From contig CAMAQH010000002.1 in NCBI GenBank assembly GCA_945860295.1, positions 62,001 through 126,000 on the forward strand: DNA of 64,000 nt, given 5' to 3'. This stretch comes from Prosthecobacter debontii. Its GTDB lineage: Bacteria; Verrucomicrobiota; Verrucomicrobiia; Verrucomicrobiales; Verrucomicrobiaceae. The first letter of the stretch is position 1, and each line of letters begins with the position of its first letter. The position numbers were made by a program, and so were the translations under genes. Shown piece by piece: positions 53,496 to 62,521 of the stretch. The notes beneath the pieces were generated by a model. It saw nothing but the letters and a program-made list of their open reading frames with translations. It did no database searches and was not told the origin of the DNA.

Positions 53496-54341
53496 TCAAT
53501 GGCTGAGTTCGATATTGTCGATCAATCGGGCTTTATCAAAGAACACGGCTAAGGCGATGAGGCTTTGGGAGTGGGCGATGTCGAGAGGCTGAAGGCTGTG
53601 CTGATCGACGAGGGCGATGTAGTCCACCCTTCCGAGATTCGCGTGAGCGGCAAGATACTCCTGGATGAGATGGGTGAGGTTTTTCGCACCCGTGACACCA
53701 CTCTGACAGGCTTCGCGTGCCTCGATCAAAGCGGCCCGCAGAGCGGGGGCCTGGGCGCGCTCGGCGGGGCTGAGGTAGCGGTTGCGGGAACTCATAGCCA
53801 GGCCATCGGACTCGCGCACGGTTTCGATGCCGTGGATCTTCACCGGCATGTCGAGATCGCGGACTAGGCGGCGGATGATGGCGAGTTGCTGGTAGTCTTT
53901 CTTGCCAAAGACAGCTTCGTCCGGCTGCACGAGATTGAAAAGCTTGGCGACCACGGTGCAGACGCCGTCGAAGTGTCCGGGGCGGCTGGCTCCGCAGAGG
54001 ACGGTTGAGAGGCTGCTCTCGCTGATCTTGATGCTGCGGTCAGCGTGATAGACCTCCTTCATGGTCGGCGCGAAGACCATATCGGCACCGGCTTCACGAC
54101 ACATCATGAGATCGTTTTCCAGAGTGCGCGGGTATTTATCGAAGTCTTCGTTGGGACCAAATTGCAGGGGATTCACAAAGATGCTGGCGGCTACTTTAGA
54201 CTCGGGTCCAGAAAGCGTGCGTGCTTCACGGACCAGCGTCGTGTGGCCTTCATGCAGTGCGCCCATGGTGGGCACGAAGATGACATGTCCGGCGTTTTTC
54301 CTCCAAGCGCGGAGGTCTTTCACGGTCTCGATCAGGGTCAT
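53496..54341 (-). CDS. panC: Pantothenate synthetase
   Basis: 281 residues. It condenses pantoate and beta-alanine with ATP. Nucleotide-binding PTMGALHEGHTTL (HxGH), FVNPLQFGPNEDFDKYPR, FGKKDYQQ and MSSRNRYLSP (KMSKS-equivalent) are all present. It starts inside the ATGA overlap with the ABC permease gene upstream, so the vitamin gene is the last of an operon with an unrelated ABC transporter. panB and panD are elsewhere. Confidence 0.97.
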   Translation of the reverse strand: MTLIETVKDLRAWRKNAGHVIFVPTMGALHEGHTTLVREARTLSGPESKVAASIFVNPLQFGPNEDFDKYPRTLENDLMMCREAGADMVFAPTMKEVYHADRSIKISESSLSTVLCGASRPGHFDGVCTVVAKLFNLVQPDEAVFGKKDYQQLAIIRRLVRDLDMPVKIHGIETVRESDGLAMSSRNRYLSPAERAQAPALRAALIEAREACQSGVTGAKNLTHLIQEYLAAHANLGRVDYIALVDQHSLQPLDIAHSQSLIALAVFFDKARLIDNIELSH

Positions 54342-55186
54342 GATTTCAGGTCTCGGGATTCAAAGGCTGCCGCCCCCAGAACAAAGAGGGAAAGGTTCAC
54401 GGCCATGAGCGCGGTGTAGTCGCGAATGATGATGGGCCAGGGCGGATTTTCGATGAGCAGACGAGCCCAGCTCACGATGTGTTTGCTGAGCAGGAAGTGG
54501 TCGTAGTCCTCCATGAAGCCTGTCTCACGCAGGATGCGATCAATCAGGATGTAGGATAGTGCACCGATGGTCGCCGCCGCCGGTTTGATGGGAAAACAGG
54601 ACAAGAAGAACGCGATGCTGCTGATCGTGGTCATGCTCAGCGAAAGGAAAACCGAAGCGAGGGCGAAGTGCTGCAAACCAGGCACCCAATCATAAAAAGT
54701 CAGCAGTCCGATCTCCGGGATCATGACAAAGAAGCCGCCGCCCCAGCCTTTGAGCACGACACCGAGCACAAACGCTGACCAAGTGATGAATTGGACGAGC
54801 GCGAACGTGTAGCCGATGCAGGTAAGGTATTTGATGAACAGCAGCCGCACCCGGCTGATAGGCCTAACTAAAAGCAGGCGATAATGACCGTCCTCGCCCT
54901 CCTTTGCCACGATGTCTCCGGCCACGAGCGCCAGATAAATGGCTCCCAGCAGCACCACCGATAAACCGAGGATGATCTGTGCCAGGGTGAGCGCTGAGTA
55001 ATATTGCTCAAAGGCCTGCCCCTGACGTGAAATCATGCGCTCAAAAATGCGCTCCACGCCTTTGAGCCGGAAGATGATCAGGATCACGATTTCCAGCCCG
55101 AGGAACGCGCCAAAGCCGATGTAGGTGCGGCGCCGCGCGAAGAGTTTCAGCAGTTCACCCTGCCACTGACGGAAGAATAAAATCAT
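54338..55186 (-). CDS. ABC-2 type transporter permease
   Basis: 282 residues with six hydrophobic segments (about 20-40, 75-98, 120-145, 165-188, 200-220, 255-275). The loop GEDGHYRLLLVRPISRVRLLFIKYL is typical of ABC-2/NatB-like permeases. It pairs with the ATPase encoded just upstream (ATGA overlap). The exported substrate is unknown. Confidence 0.88.
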   Translation of the reverse strand: MILFFRQWQGELLKLFARRRTYIGFGAFLGLEIVILIIFRLKGVERIFERMISRQGQAFEQYYSALTLAQIILGLSVVLLGAIYLALVAGDIVAKEGEDGHYRLLLVRPISRVRLLFIKYLTCIGYTFALVQFITWSAFVLGVVLKGWGGGFFVMIPEIGLLTFYDWVPGLQHFALASVFLSLSMTTISSIAFFLSCFPIKPAAATIGALSYILIDRILRETGFMEDYDHFLLSKHIVSWARLLIENPPWPIIIRDYTALMAVNLSLFVLGAAAFESRDLKS

Positions 55187-56076
55187 GCGCCGGTCATCCC
55201 CAGATAAAACTCTTCCAACGTGGGTTTGTGCGGCTGCCAGGAGTCCACACGCACGCCGGCATCTACCAGCAGCTTCAGCATCTCATGCCCGACGGCATGC
55301 GCAGGCACAGAGACGATGTTCGTCACAGGGTCCATCATGGCCGCAGCGCGGGAGATCACCTCACGCGCCTTCGCCAGATCGCGTGTTTGCAGGATGAAAG
55401 CCGACTTGCTCTTCTCCTGCGAAGGCACGGGGCCTTCATACATCTTACGGCCTTGCTTGAGAATGACGCAGCGATCACACATCAGCTCCACCTCGCCGAG
55501 CAGATGGGAATTGATCAGGATGGTCATGCCAAATTCGGAGCGCAGCTTCATCACGAACTCGCGAAATTCACGGATACCCTCGGGATCGAGTCCGTCAGTG
55601 GGCTCATCGAGCAGCAGACATTTGGGCATGGGCAGCAGCGCTTGTGCCAGCGCCAGTCTTTGCCTCATACCGTGACTGTAGGTTTTCGTCTTGTGATTCG
55701 CGCGCTCGCCTAGGTTCACCAGCTTCAAAATGCGCCGAGCTTCGGTTTCATCCCACCAGCCAGAGAGAGAACACAGCACGCGCAGGTTTTGCCAGCCCGT
55801 CAGGTAATCATAAAAATGCGCCGCCTCATAGATGGCCCCGACGTGGCTGAGCGCCCGCGACCGCTCATGCTGCACCGAGTTACCTGCAATCCGCACCTCA
55901 CCGCCATCCGGCCGCACCATGCCGAGCGTTATGCCGAGCACGGTGCTCTTGCCCGCGCCATTGTGGCCCAGCAGGCCCAGAATCTCACCCTGGCGCAGAT
56001 CGAAACTCACATCATCCAGGGCAAGCTGGTCTTTGCGCCAGCGCTTGGTGAGATTTCGAACTTCAAGGAGAGCCAT
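55183..56076 (-). CDS. ABC transporter ATPase (ABC-2 type)
   Basis: 297 residues from ATG 56076. Walker A GHNGAGKS, Q-loop region, signature YSHGMRQRLALAQA, Walker B LLLDEPTDGLDP and switch His in NSHLLGE are complete. A C-terminal domain (about 215-297) is typical of the CcmA/NatA group. Cotranscribed with the permease; first gene of the operon that ends with panC. Confidence 0.94.
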   Translation of the reverse strand: MALLEVRNLTKRWRKDQLALDDVSFDLRQGEILGLLGHNGAGKSTVLGITLGMVRPDGGEVRIAGNSVQHERSRALSHVGAIYEAAHFYDYLTGWQNLRVLCSLSGWWDETEARRILKLVNLGERANHKTKTYSHGMRQRLALAQALLPMPKCLLLDEPTDGLDPEGIREFREFVMKLRSEFGMTILINSHLLGEVELMCDRCVILKQGRKMYEGPVPSQEKSKSAFILQTRDLAKAREVISRAAAMMDPVTNIVSVPAHAVGHEMLKLLVDAGVRVDSWQPHKPTLEEFYLGMTGA

Positions 56077-56120
56077 TGTCGCAGTGTGGCAAGCAAGATG
56101 GAGCGTGGCAAGGACTCGGC

Positions 56121-56702
56121 TTATGAATGCACCGCAGGGATCACCCCGATCCTCGTCTCCACCGGACAGCTCTGGAAATCGGGCACGAGTTGCCCCCACA
56201 TCTTGCGCACCGCTTGGGCCAGCAATTGCACATCGCCGCGCGCATCGTGGCGCTTCACGCCTGCGGTGGACAGACCAAGTCTTTGCAAGATCGGGTCCAA
56301 GCCATGCCCACCGCGTCCACCCCAGATCTTCCGAGAAAACGCCCGCGAATCCAGCATCGCCGTCTCCCGCACTGGCAGGCCATGGCGCGTGCAGTTTTCC
56401 GCGATGAAGCGCATATCAAAGCCCGGCCCATTGTGCGCGATGAGTGTCGCTTCATCACCCACAAAGCGTGAAAAATTTAACAGCGCTTCAACGGGCGAGG
56501 GCGCCTGTGCTACCTGAGATTGCGTGATCCCTGTCAGCCCCGTGATGAAGCTTGGCACGCGTTGCTGAGACTTGACAAAGGTGTCAAAGCTCTCCTCCAC
56601 ATCCCAGCATCCTGCCTGCACCTTCACCGCCGCGATTTGGATGATCTCGTTGTAGTATGGCGACAGGCCAGTGGTTTCGAGATCGAAGATGATGAGGTTC
56701 AT
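56121..56702 (-). CDS. DnaQ-like 3'-5' exonuclease (DEDDh)
   Basis: 193 residues from ATG 56702. DEDDh residues lie in FDLETTG (Asp, Glu), LIAHNGPGFDMRFI (Asp) and KRHDARGDVQLLAQ (His, Asp). This is the PolIII-epsilon-like exonuclease fold; the protein is shorter than true DnaQ and lacks its polymerase-binding tail, so it is more likely an RNA or repair exonuclease. It may share an operon with the ABC genes downstream (44-base gap). Confidence 0.9.
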   Translation of the reverse strand: MNLIIFDLETTGLSPYYNEIIQIAAVKVQAGCWDVEESFDTFVKSQQRVPSFITGLTGITQSQVAQAPSPVEALLNFSRFVGDEATLIAHNGPGFDMRFIAENCTRHGLPVRETAMLDSRAFSRKIWGGRGGHGLDPILQRLGLSTAGVKRHDARGDVQLLAQAVRKMWGQLVPDFQSCPVETRIGVIPAVHS

Positions 56703-56838
56703 GGGAGAATGGACGCGAAGTCTGGCGGTCTTCGCAGACGCTGTCCACACCGCTGATACCCATCATCACACCTGTCTGATCTATTTCTTTGCGACCGATA
56801 AGATTGAACGCAGGGTGATGGTGATCTTGAGTTCTTTA

Positions 56839-57213
56839 TTAGCGGATGCTTAGGGCAGGCTGATCGTGGCGGGCTTGCGGTCCATGGTAAAACACGGTGG
56901 GGCGGGACAGGACTCGCTCTTTGCCGGTGCTTTTCGTGACTTCGGTAACGACGACTGAAAGCAAGATTTGCTGGGGTCGCTGATCCAATCCAACAATCGC
57001 TTTGAGGAAGACGCTGGCTTTTGGGTGGTCTCGATGAATCGAGACAGAGTTCTTGTCGATCTGGAGGCTGGTCACTCTGTCAGCGATCTCAGAATAATGG
57101 TTCTTGAGGGCCTGGTAGGCCTCCGTCGCTTCAAGGTAAGAGAGGGGGATTTCCTGGATGGATCCGCTGTCGGCAGCCGAGGCAAAGCCGGACGGTGACA
57201 GGAGATTCATCAC
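56839..57213 (-). CDS. Small secreted secretin-domain-like protein
   Basis: 124 residues from GTG 57213, but the in-frame codons upstream to an ATT at 57270 encode an obvious signal peptide core (KKIAALLLVMNLL), so the true start may be a non-ATG codon there. The mature part (from about residue 20) reads like the N1/N2-type domain of secretins: IPLSYLEATEAYQALK, FLKAIVGLDQRPQQILLSVVVTEVTKSTG, PTVFYHG (quoted in pieces). The beta-barrel is missing, so it is a free-standing domain of unknown role. Confidence 0.65.
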   Translation of the reverse strand: MMNLLSPSGFASAADSGSIQEIPLSYLEATEAYQALKNHYSEIADRVTSLQIDKNSVSIHRDHPKASVFLKAIVGLDQRPQQILLSVVVTEVTKSTGKERVLSRPTVFYHGPQARHDQPALSIR

Positions 57214-57354
57214 AAGGAGGAGCGCAGCGATTTTTTTATGGAATGCAGTGGACCATGCCGCGAGGCGAATGACTCAACCTAAATTCGCAGTTGAGTGAGG
57301 CACAGGCAAAACCCGTTGGACTTCCAAACATTTTTAACTCAGAAGTCAATTTGT

Positions 57355-57422
57355 AAGGTAGGGCGGATGATCCGTCATCCGCCTTCAAAGAACTGAGCGT
57401 GGAGGACCAAGCTCCCTACCTT
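57355..57422. repeat. Nested palindromic element (REP-like)
   Basis: Outer arms AAGGTAGGG (57355-57363) and CCCTACCTT (57414-57422) enclose a perfect 9-base hairpin GGCGGATGA-TCCG-TCATCCGCC (57362-57383) and a weaker GGAG...CTCC hairpin. It ends at the metG stop codon. It could be a dispersed intergenic repeat, and the hairpins may also help end metG transcription. Confidence 0.6.
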
Positions 57423-58996
57423 CATGCGGCGGGGGCGGCGATTTCTAGACGAGGGAAGAGGGGCGCGGGGGAGCCTAGCTGGTGGCCATTTGATAACATG
57501 CCCCATTTCAAATCACTGAGCACGAAGCCGGGCGGCATGTCCCAGCCAATCTGCGCGCGGGCGGTGGCCATGGCATCTGGCATGATGGGATTCAGCAGGA
57601 CGCTGAGATGCACCCAAGCCTCGGCGAGATGATACAGCACGCTGTCGAGACGGGCGGCCTGGGCAGGATCTTTGGCGAGGGAGAAGGGCTTGGTACTGTC
57701 CACAAAGGCATTGGCATGGGCGACGATCTTCCACGCGGCGGCGATGCCTTCGTGGATGGCCCAGCTTTCCATCTTTTCTAAATAGACGGGCAGGGCTTCG
57801 GCGACGGTCTGGCGCAGGGCGGCGTTTTCGGCGTCGTCATAGCCACCGGCGGCGAGTACGCCACTGCGATATTTCTGCGCCATGTTGATGCTGCGGTTGA
57901 GCAGGTTACCCAGGCCGCCAGCGAGCTCTTTGTTATACGACATGACGAGTCGCTCATCGCTAAAGTCGCTGTCGTAGCCGGTGGCGATGTCGCGCATGAC
58001 GTAGTAGCGCAGGCCATCGGCAGTGAAGGTGTCGGCGAGGACATTCGGGTCAATGACGTTACCAAGGCTTTTGCTGATCTTGGCACCTTTCATGTTCCAC
58101 CAGCCGTGGACGATGAGGCGCGGCATCTGGTCATCGCTAAAACCGAGCGCGTGGAGCATGATGGGCCAATAGACCGCGTGAGCGGGAACGAGGATGTCTT
58201 TACCAATGACATGCGCTTCTGAGGGCCAGAGCTTGGAGAAATCTGGCAGGCCTTCGTTGCCACACTCTTCGGCGAGGTATCCGGCGAAGCTGATGTAGTT
58301 GGTTAGTGCGTCAAACCAGACGAAGTTCACGAACTTCTCATCAAACGGCAATGGGATACCCCAGGTGAGGCGCTCGATGGGGCGGGAGATGCAGAGGTCG
58401 AGGTCTTTGCCTTCGAGAGCGTTGAGCACGTCATGCGCACGGTGCGCAGGGAAGATGAAGTCGGGATGGGATTGGATGTAACCTTTGAGCCACTCGACGT
58501 GGTCGCTGAGCTTAAAGTACCAATTCTCTTCTTCGAGTTCGACCACCTCACCCCACTCGGAGCCAAAGCTGCCATCGGGTCCGCGTTCTTTGTCGGTGAG
58601 GAACTGCTCCTGGCGCACGGAGTAAAAGCCAGTGTGACCTTTTTTATAGAGCTGGCCGCAGTCGTGGAGCTTTTGCAGCATGGCCTGGACGACACGCTTA
58701 TGACGCGGGTCGGTGGTGGCAGCCCAGCCATCGTAGCGGACGTTGAGCTTGTCCCAGAGAGATGTAAAATGCTCGGTGATGCCATCAACAAAAGCTTGAG
58801 GTGTGAGGCCGACTTTCTCGGCGCTCTTCTGCACTTTTTGGCCGTGCTGATCGACGCCTGTAAGGAAGAAAACCTCACGCCCGGTAAGCCGCTGGAATCG
58901 CGCCATGACGTCAGCCAACACTTTCTCATAGGCGTGCCCGATGTGCGGCGGCGCGTTGGTGTAGTCGATGGCGGTGGTGATGTAGTACGGTTTCAC
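57422..58996 (-). CDS. metG: Methionyl-tRNA synthetase
   Basis: 524 residues. HIGH is PHIGH (17-21) and the KMSKS motif is KISKS (306-310). Between them the connecting domain has YSVRQEQFLTDKE where zinc-binding enzymes have Cys, so this belongs to the zinc-free MetRS type. WFDALTNYISFAGY and the IGKDILVPAHAVYWP region are typical. The protein stops after the anticodon-binding helices and lacks the C-terminal tRNA-binding dimerisation domain seen in some MetRS. The 3' end meets a palindromic element. Confidence 0.96.
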   Translation of the reverse strand: MKPYYITTAIDYTNAPPHIGHAYEKVLADVMARFQRLTGREVFFLTGVDQHGQKVQKSAEKVGLTPQAFVDGITEHFTSLWDKLNVRYDGWAATTDPRHKRVVQAMLQKLHDCGQLYKKGHTGFYSVRQEQFLTDKERGPDGSFGSEWGEVVELEEENWYFKLSDHVEWLKGYIQSHPDFIFPAHRAHDVLNALEGKDLDLCISRPIERLTWGIPLPFDEKFVNFVWFDALTNYISFAGYLAEECGNEGLPDFSKLWPSEAHVIGKDILVPAHAVYWPIMLHALGFSDDQMPRLIVHGWWNMKGAKISKSLGNVIDPNVLADTFTADGLRYYVMRDIATGYDSDFSDERLVMSYNKELAGGLGNLLNRSINMAQKYRSGVLAAGGYDDAENAALRQTVAEALPVYLEKMESWAIHEGIAAAWKIVAHANAFVDSTKPFSLAKDPAQAARLDSVLYHLAEAWVHLSVLLNPIMPDAMATARAQIGWDMPPGFVLSDLKWGMLSNGHQLGSPAPLFPRLEIAAPAA

Positions 58997-59130
58997 GATT
59001 TAAAAATGGGAGAGGCAAGCTGTAGGCGCATCGTGTGCGGGGAGCAACTGCGGCCGAGTTCTCGCATAAAAATGAAGCGCCGCCTGGGGAGCGAACCCGC
59101 AGACGGCGCGACGTGACTGAATAAGCCTGA

Positions 59131-59259
59131 TTACTTGTGGCTGCAGCATGCGGCAGGCTTTGCAGCCATGTCGCAACTGGAGCAGGCCTTCTTCTTGGAC
59201 GCGCAGGACGCGAACATGAGTGAGGCGACAGCAAGTGTGACGGAGAGAATTCGGATCAT
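59131..59259 (-). CDS. Cys-rich mini-lipoprotein
   Basis: 42 residues, below common gene-finder limits. From ATG 59259 a lipoprotein signal (hydrophobic core, lipobox FASC, lipidated Cys18) is followed by a mature peptide of about 25 residues with paired and grouped Cys: ACSSCDMAAKPAACCSHK. Four mature Cys plus His suggest metal or thiol binding. Lies next to a second small lipoprotein of the same strand; function unknown. Confidence 0.75.
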   Translation of the reverse strand: MIRILSVTLAVASLMFASCASKKKACSSCDMAAKPAACCSHK

Positions 59260-59315
59260 AGGGATTAGCTGGTTGGTATCTTGTTTCTACGAAGCCGGGC
59301 CCAATGGCCATCAGC

Positions 59316-59429
59316 CTATTTGCTCATCATCATTGGAGCTGGCGCTGGAGGTGGTGGTGACTTGGAAGCGCAGGAGACGAGTCCGCCAGCGATGACCGAT
59401 GCCGCGAGGGCGAGGAGTGCGTATTTCAT
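59316..59429 (-). CDS. Pro-rich mini-lipoprotein
   Basis: 37 residues from ATG 59429; the frame opens earlier but only this start gives a lipoprotein signal. The lipobox is LVSC (Cys20), followed by SKSPPPPAPAPMMMSK-like Pro/Met-rich tail. The open tail is too short to fold. Such tiny lipoproteins recur in Verrucomicrobiota and may tether the outer membrane to peptidoglycan or modulate it; this is inference. Confidence 0.7.
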   Translation of the reverse strand: MKYALLALAASVIAGGLVSCASKSPPPPAPAPMMMSK

Positions 59430-59567
59430 AGTGTGATGTTTGTGGTGTTTGTTATTGCTTTCATAGACACGTTGATAGCGCCTGAGAATTATTAAGGAAT
59501 AACAACAAATCGAAGCTTTGCCAACAGACAATTAGGCTCGATGCGGTGAAATCTCCTACCTAGATTA

Positions 59568-61784
59568 TCAGCGGGCAGGCGGCGGCAGGTCAACGATCTC
59601 CTCTTTCAGGGACATCGGCGGCTTTAAACCAAGGCCACCCGCTGATGGCGCAGTCGGCGGCGATGGGGCAGTCGGTGCCGGCATGGAGTCAAGGACCGAG
59701 ACGGCCTTGGGCACTGAGTTCGCCCTCGGCGGAGAGACGACTTTAAGGACGCGCGCTTCTAGTGAGGGCGCGCGAGAGGGTCCTGTTTTTTTTTGCCAAG
59801 TGGCGTCACCCGATAGATGCGCCAACGCACCGCCGACGATCATGGAGCCACCGATGAAGACTGCGGCACGCAGCCAGAACGGCACGAAATCATCTGGCGG
59901 CAGCAAGGCTTCGTTCGGGTTGATGGTGGGCGGTGCGTCAGATGCAGTCTTCGCCCAATCGGGACCGGAAGCAGGCGATATCTCACTGGTGCCTCGGAAT
60001 AGCAGCTCCGCAAAACCTATGCTCGGCCGGGCTTCTGTTTCAGACTCAAAGCCCCTGGTGAGTGGCATAGGGCCTGAGGGTTTGCTTTCTTTTGGCGTGG
60101 GCAGTGGTCGACTGCGAGAATCTATGCTCTGCGCAGGCTCCAGAGGTTTTGAGGCTGGTGCGACGGCTGGTTTTGCCAAGCCAAGATACTCAACGACGCG
60201 AGCATAACGGGTAAGAAAGTCGCCACGCTTTGCAGACATACTACCGCGTCCTTTGGCGAGTTCGTCATCAATTAGTCGAGTCACGGTTTCAGTCTCTCGA
60301 TTGCTTGCGGGCACTTCTGAAATCGCGCCGGGCAGTGGCTCTAGTGCTAGAAGAAAATGACCCACTGCGGCGAGCCAAGCTGAGTCCCAGAGGCTGCTGC
60401 CTGTTGCGCCAGAGCTCAACGGCGGCAGAACCAATGCTGGGTCAGTGCCGCGTCCTGCCATGGAGGCGAGAGTTGGGTGAACCCGCAGCATGACGGAAAA
60501 GGTGGGCCAGTCGGTGAGCTTGGTCAGCAGCAGTTTCATGCTGCGTGCGTCTTCTCGCGGGAAGCCGGTGAGTAGAAAAACGTCCTCAAGACGAATGCGG
60601 CGCGCGTCGATGCCGGATTTCTCCAACTGACTCAATGCGCCGTCCAGTCCCGCTAACACGATGTAGGTTTCATGCACATTGAGAGCACACCTTTCACGCA
60701 GCAGATCGGAAAGTGTGATGCCCTCTGCCAATTCTTCGACCATGCAGGTGAGTCCCTCTGACTCGTGGACCAGAACCACGGGGACGATAGCGGGGAAGTC
60801 ATGCTTCTTATCGAGACGGAATACTTTCTCATCGGCGGCCTGAACGGCGGATGACGCAAGCCCGAGCGGCGGCACCTGCTCGATGAGCACGGCACGTCCT
60901 GTCTTCGTGAGGATGCCACGCATGGAGTACGGATTAGCCATGTCAAGCCGCTGACTCTGAATGCGAATACGATTCACCACCGCACGGGCCACGTCTTGAT
61001 AGCCAGCCAGTTGCTGCGCGAGCAGTGCGCGCGGCTTTTGCGCCGTCGGGATCTCTTCGGACAGTGTCTCTGGCACCAGTTTCAGCAAGTCTGCGAGCAG
61101 ACTCTGCATGGACGTGACACTGTCTGGGGCGGCTGAATCGAGGCAGGCATTTAGTAGCTCCGTAAAGTCTGCAGCTGGCAGAGGCCTGTCTGGTAGATTA
61201 GGGCCGCCACCGGAGTGCTCTTGAAGGAAGTTTTTCAGAAACTTCGCCTGCTTTTCAAAAGCTGTTTTCAGGCCGCGTACTTTTTTTTCCACGCCAGTGA
61301 GCACACGGAAGTCAGCCACCTGAACCTGGATCGTCTGTGGTCCTGTCTGGAGCAGACGCAGAGAATCGAGAGGTTTCCACGGCATGGCATCTGCACGTGC
61401 GGCGAGCGCGGCCACAGCTTCTAGGGCGCGGCAGGACAGCATCACCGCCAGCCAGCTAGGTATTTCCGTCTGGCGCGCTAGGTAGTTTTGCAGTGACTCG
61501 CCATCGACATTGCCCGTAATGTAGAAAGGATTCCCCTCGTCCTCACCGAAGTCAGACACACGCGCCAGCAACGGATGCCCTGCCTTTTGCAGCTTGCGGC
61601 AATTCTCCTCAAATCCCGCGCGGTCCGCAAGTGCTTCCAACAGAACGTGGCAGTGGACAAACTCCAACTGCTGAGTGTCAAAGGCAAGCACGTTCACCTG
61701 CTCGTCATTGCGAGCCAGTTCCACATTACTGCCGTCCACGTTTTGGACGATCTGGTAGTGCCTGAAAAGACTGGGTTCCGGCAT
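59568..61784 (-). CDS. Tandem pseudokinase membrane protein
   Basis: 738 residues. Two kinase-like parts lie in tandem: the first (about 1-200) with LLARVSDFGEDEGNPFYITG-like hinge text, the second (about 285-480) with VVLVHESEGLTCMVEELAEG. Neither has VAIK, HRD or DFG, so both should be catalytically dead. A Pro/Ser-rich linker (about 540-635) precedes a membrane helix (636-657) and an 80-residue Pro-rich periplasmic tail. The kinase-like parts are cytoplasmic. It may be a scaffold or nucleotide sensor for envelope signalling. Confidence 0.7.
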   Translation of the reverse strand: MPEPSLFRHYQIVQNVDGSNVELARNDEQVNVLAFDTQQLEFVHCHVLLEALADRAGFEENCRKLQKAGHPLLARVSDFGEDEGNPFYITGNVDGESLQNYLARQTEIPSWLAVMLSCRALEAVAALAARADAMPWKPLDSLRLLQTGPQTIQVQVADFRVLTGVEKKVRGLKTAFEKQAKFLKNFLQEHSGGGPNLPDRPLPAADFTELLNACLDSAAPDSVTSMQSLLADLLKLVPETLSEEIPTAQKPRALLAQQLAGYQDVARAVVNRIRIQSQRLDMANPYSMRGILTKTGRAVLIEQVPPLGLASSAVQAADEKVFRLDKKHDFPAIVPVVLVHESEGLTCMVEELAEGITLSDLLRERCALNVHETYIVLAGLDGALSQLEKSGIDARRIRLEDVFLLTGFPREDARSMKLLLTKLTDWPTFSVMLRVHPTLASMAGRGTDPALVLPPLSSGATGSSLWDSAWLAAVGHFLLALEPLPGAISEVPASNRETETVTRLIDDELAKGRGSMSAKRGDFLTRYARVVEYLGLAKPAVAPASKPLEPAQSIDSRSRPLPTPKESKPSGPMPLTRGFESETEARPSIGFAELLFRGTSEISPASGPDWAKTASDAPPTINPNEALLPPDDFVPFWLRAAVFIGGSMIVGGALAHLSGDATWQKKTGPSRAPSLEARVLKVVSPPRANSVPKAVSVLDSMPAPTAPSPPTAPSAGGLGLKPPMSLKEEIVDLPPPAR

Positions 61785-61932
61785 GGGACAGCGTGGGGGA
61801 AAGAATGAGTGAGCTTAAGTCTCGCCGAAAGGCAGCGTTTGACGAAAGAGCTCTATAAAGGATGGCATCGGGTAAAATATCAACACCGCACTTGCCATCT
61901 GCCCCTAGCTTTTGATAAAACCCATTTGTCCT

Positions 61933-62511
61933 ATGAAAAGCCCGCTCACCGCCGCCCTCATCATCGCCAATGCTCTGTCCGCCTCTGCGGTGGATTTCAC
62001 TAAAGAGGTCAAGCCAATCTTTAACCAAAAATGCTATGCCTGCCATGCGGTGAGCAAAGGCAAAACCAAGGTAGATCTGGCACTCGACACGCCTGAAAGA
62101 TTGGCAGAGGTCATCAAGCCTGGCGGTCAGATCATCCCTGGTGATCCGGCTAAAAGCTCACTGCTTACCTCATGCAAACTTCCCGACGATGATGATGACT
62201 CGATGCCGCCGAAGGGAAAAAATCGTCTCACACCCGCAGAACTGATCACGCTTGAAACGTGGATCAAAGAAGGTGCCAGCATGACAGGTGGTGCAGCTCC
62301 GCCTGTCGCAGCTGCACCGCCGGCCGCAGCTCCGACTACGGGTGGCACCCAAAGCTGGACCAGTAATGATGGCAAAGCTATCCAAGCCACATTCATGGGC
62401 CTGCAAGGTGATGGTGTGCTGCTGAAGATGGCGGGCAACGGCGAGACTTTCCTCGTCCCGCTCGCCCGTCTCTCAGCAGACAGTCAGGCGCAAGCCAAAG
62501 CGGCGAAGTAA
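61933..62511 (+). CDS. Secreted c-type cytochrome with SHD1-like C-terminal domain
   Basis: 192 residues from ATG 61933 with a signal peptide (to about residue 19, ASAVD). One haem motif CYACH (residues 34-38) and a probable axial Met in SMPPKGKNRL fit the small cytochromes of the PSD1/Planctomycete cytochrome C type. After a Pro/Ala linker (about 120-140) an SHD1-like domain (about 142-188; TSNDGKAIQATFMGL, FLVPLARLS) follows. This combination is characteristic of the Planctomycetes-Verrucomicrobia group. Electron partner unknown; convergent with guaA. Confidence 0.88.
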   Translation: MKSPLTAALIIANALSASAVDFTKEVKPIFNQKCYACHAVSKGKTKVDLALDTPERLAEVIKPGGQIIPGDPAKSSLLTSCKLPDDDDDSMPPKGKNRLTPAELITLETWIKEGASMTGGAAPPVAAAPPAAAPTTGGTQSWTSNDGKAIQATFMGLQGDGVLLKMAGNGETFLVPLARLSADSQAQAKAAK

Positions 62512-62521
62512 ACTGCAAGGT

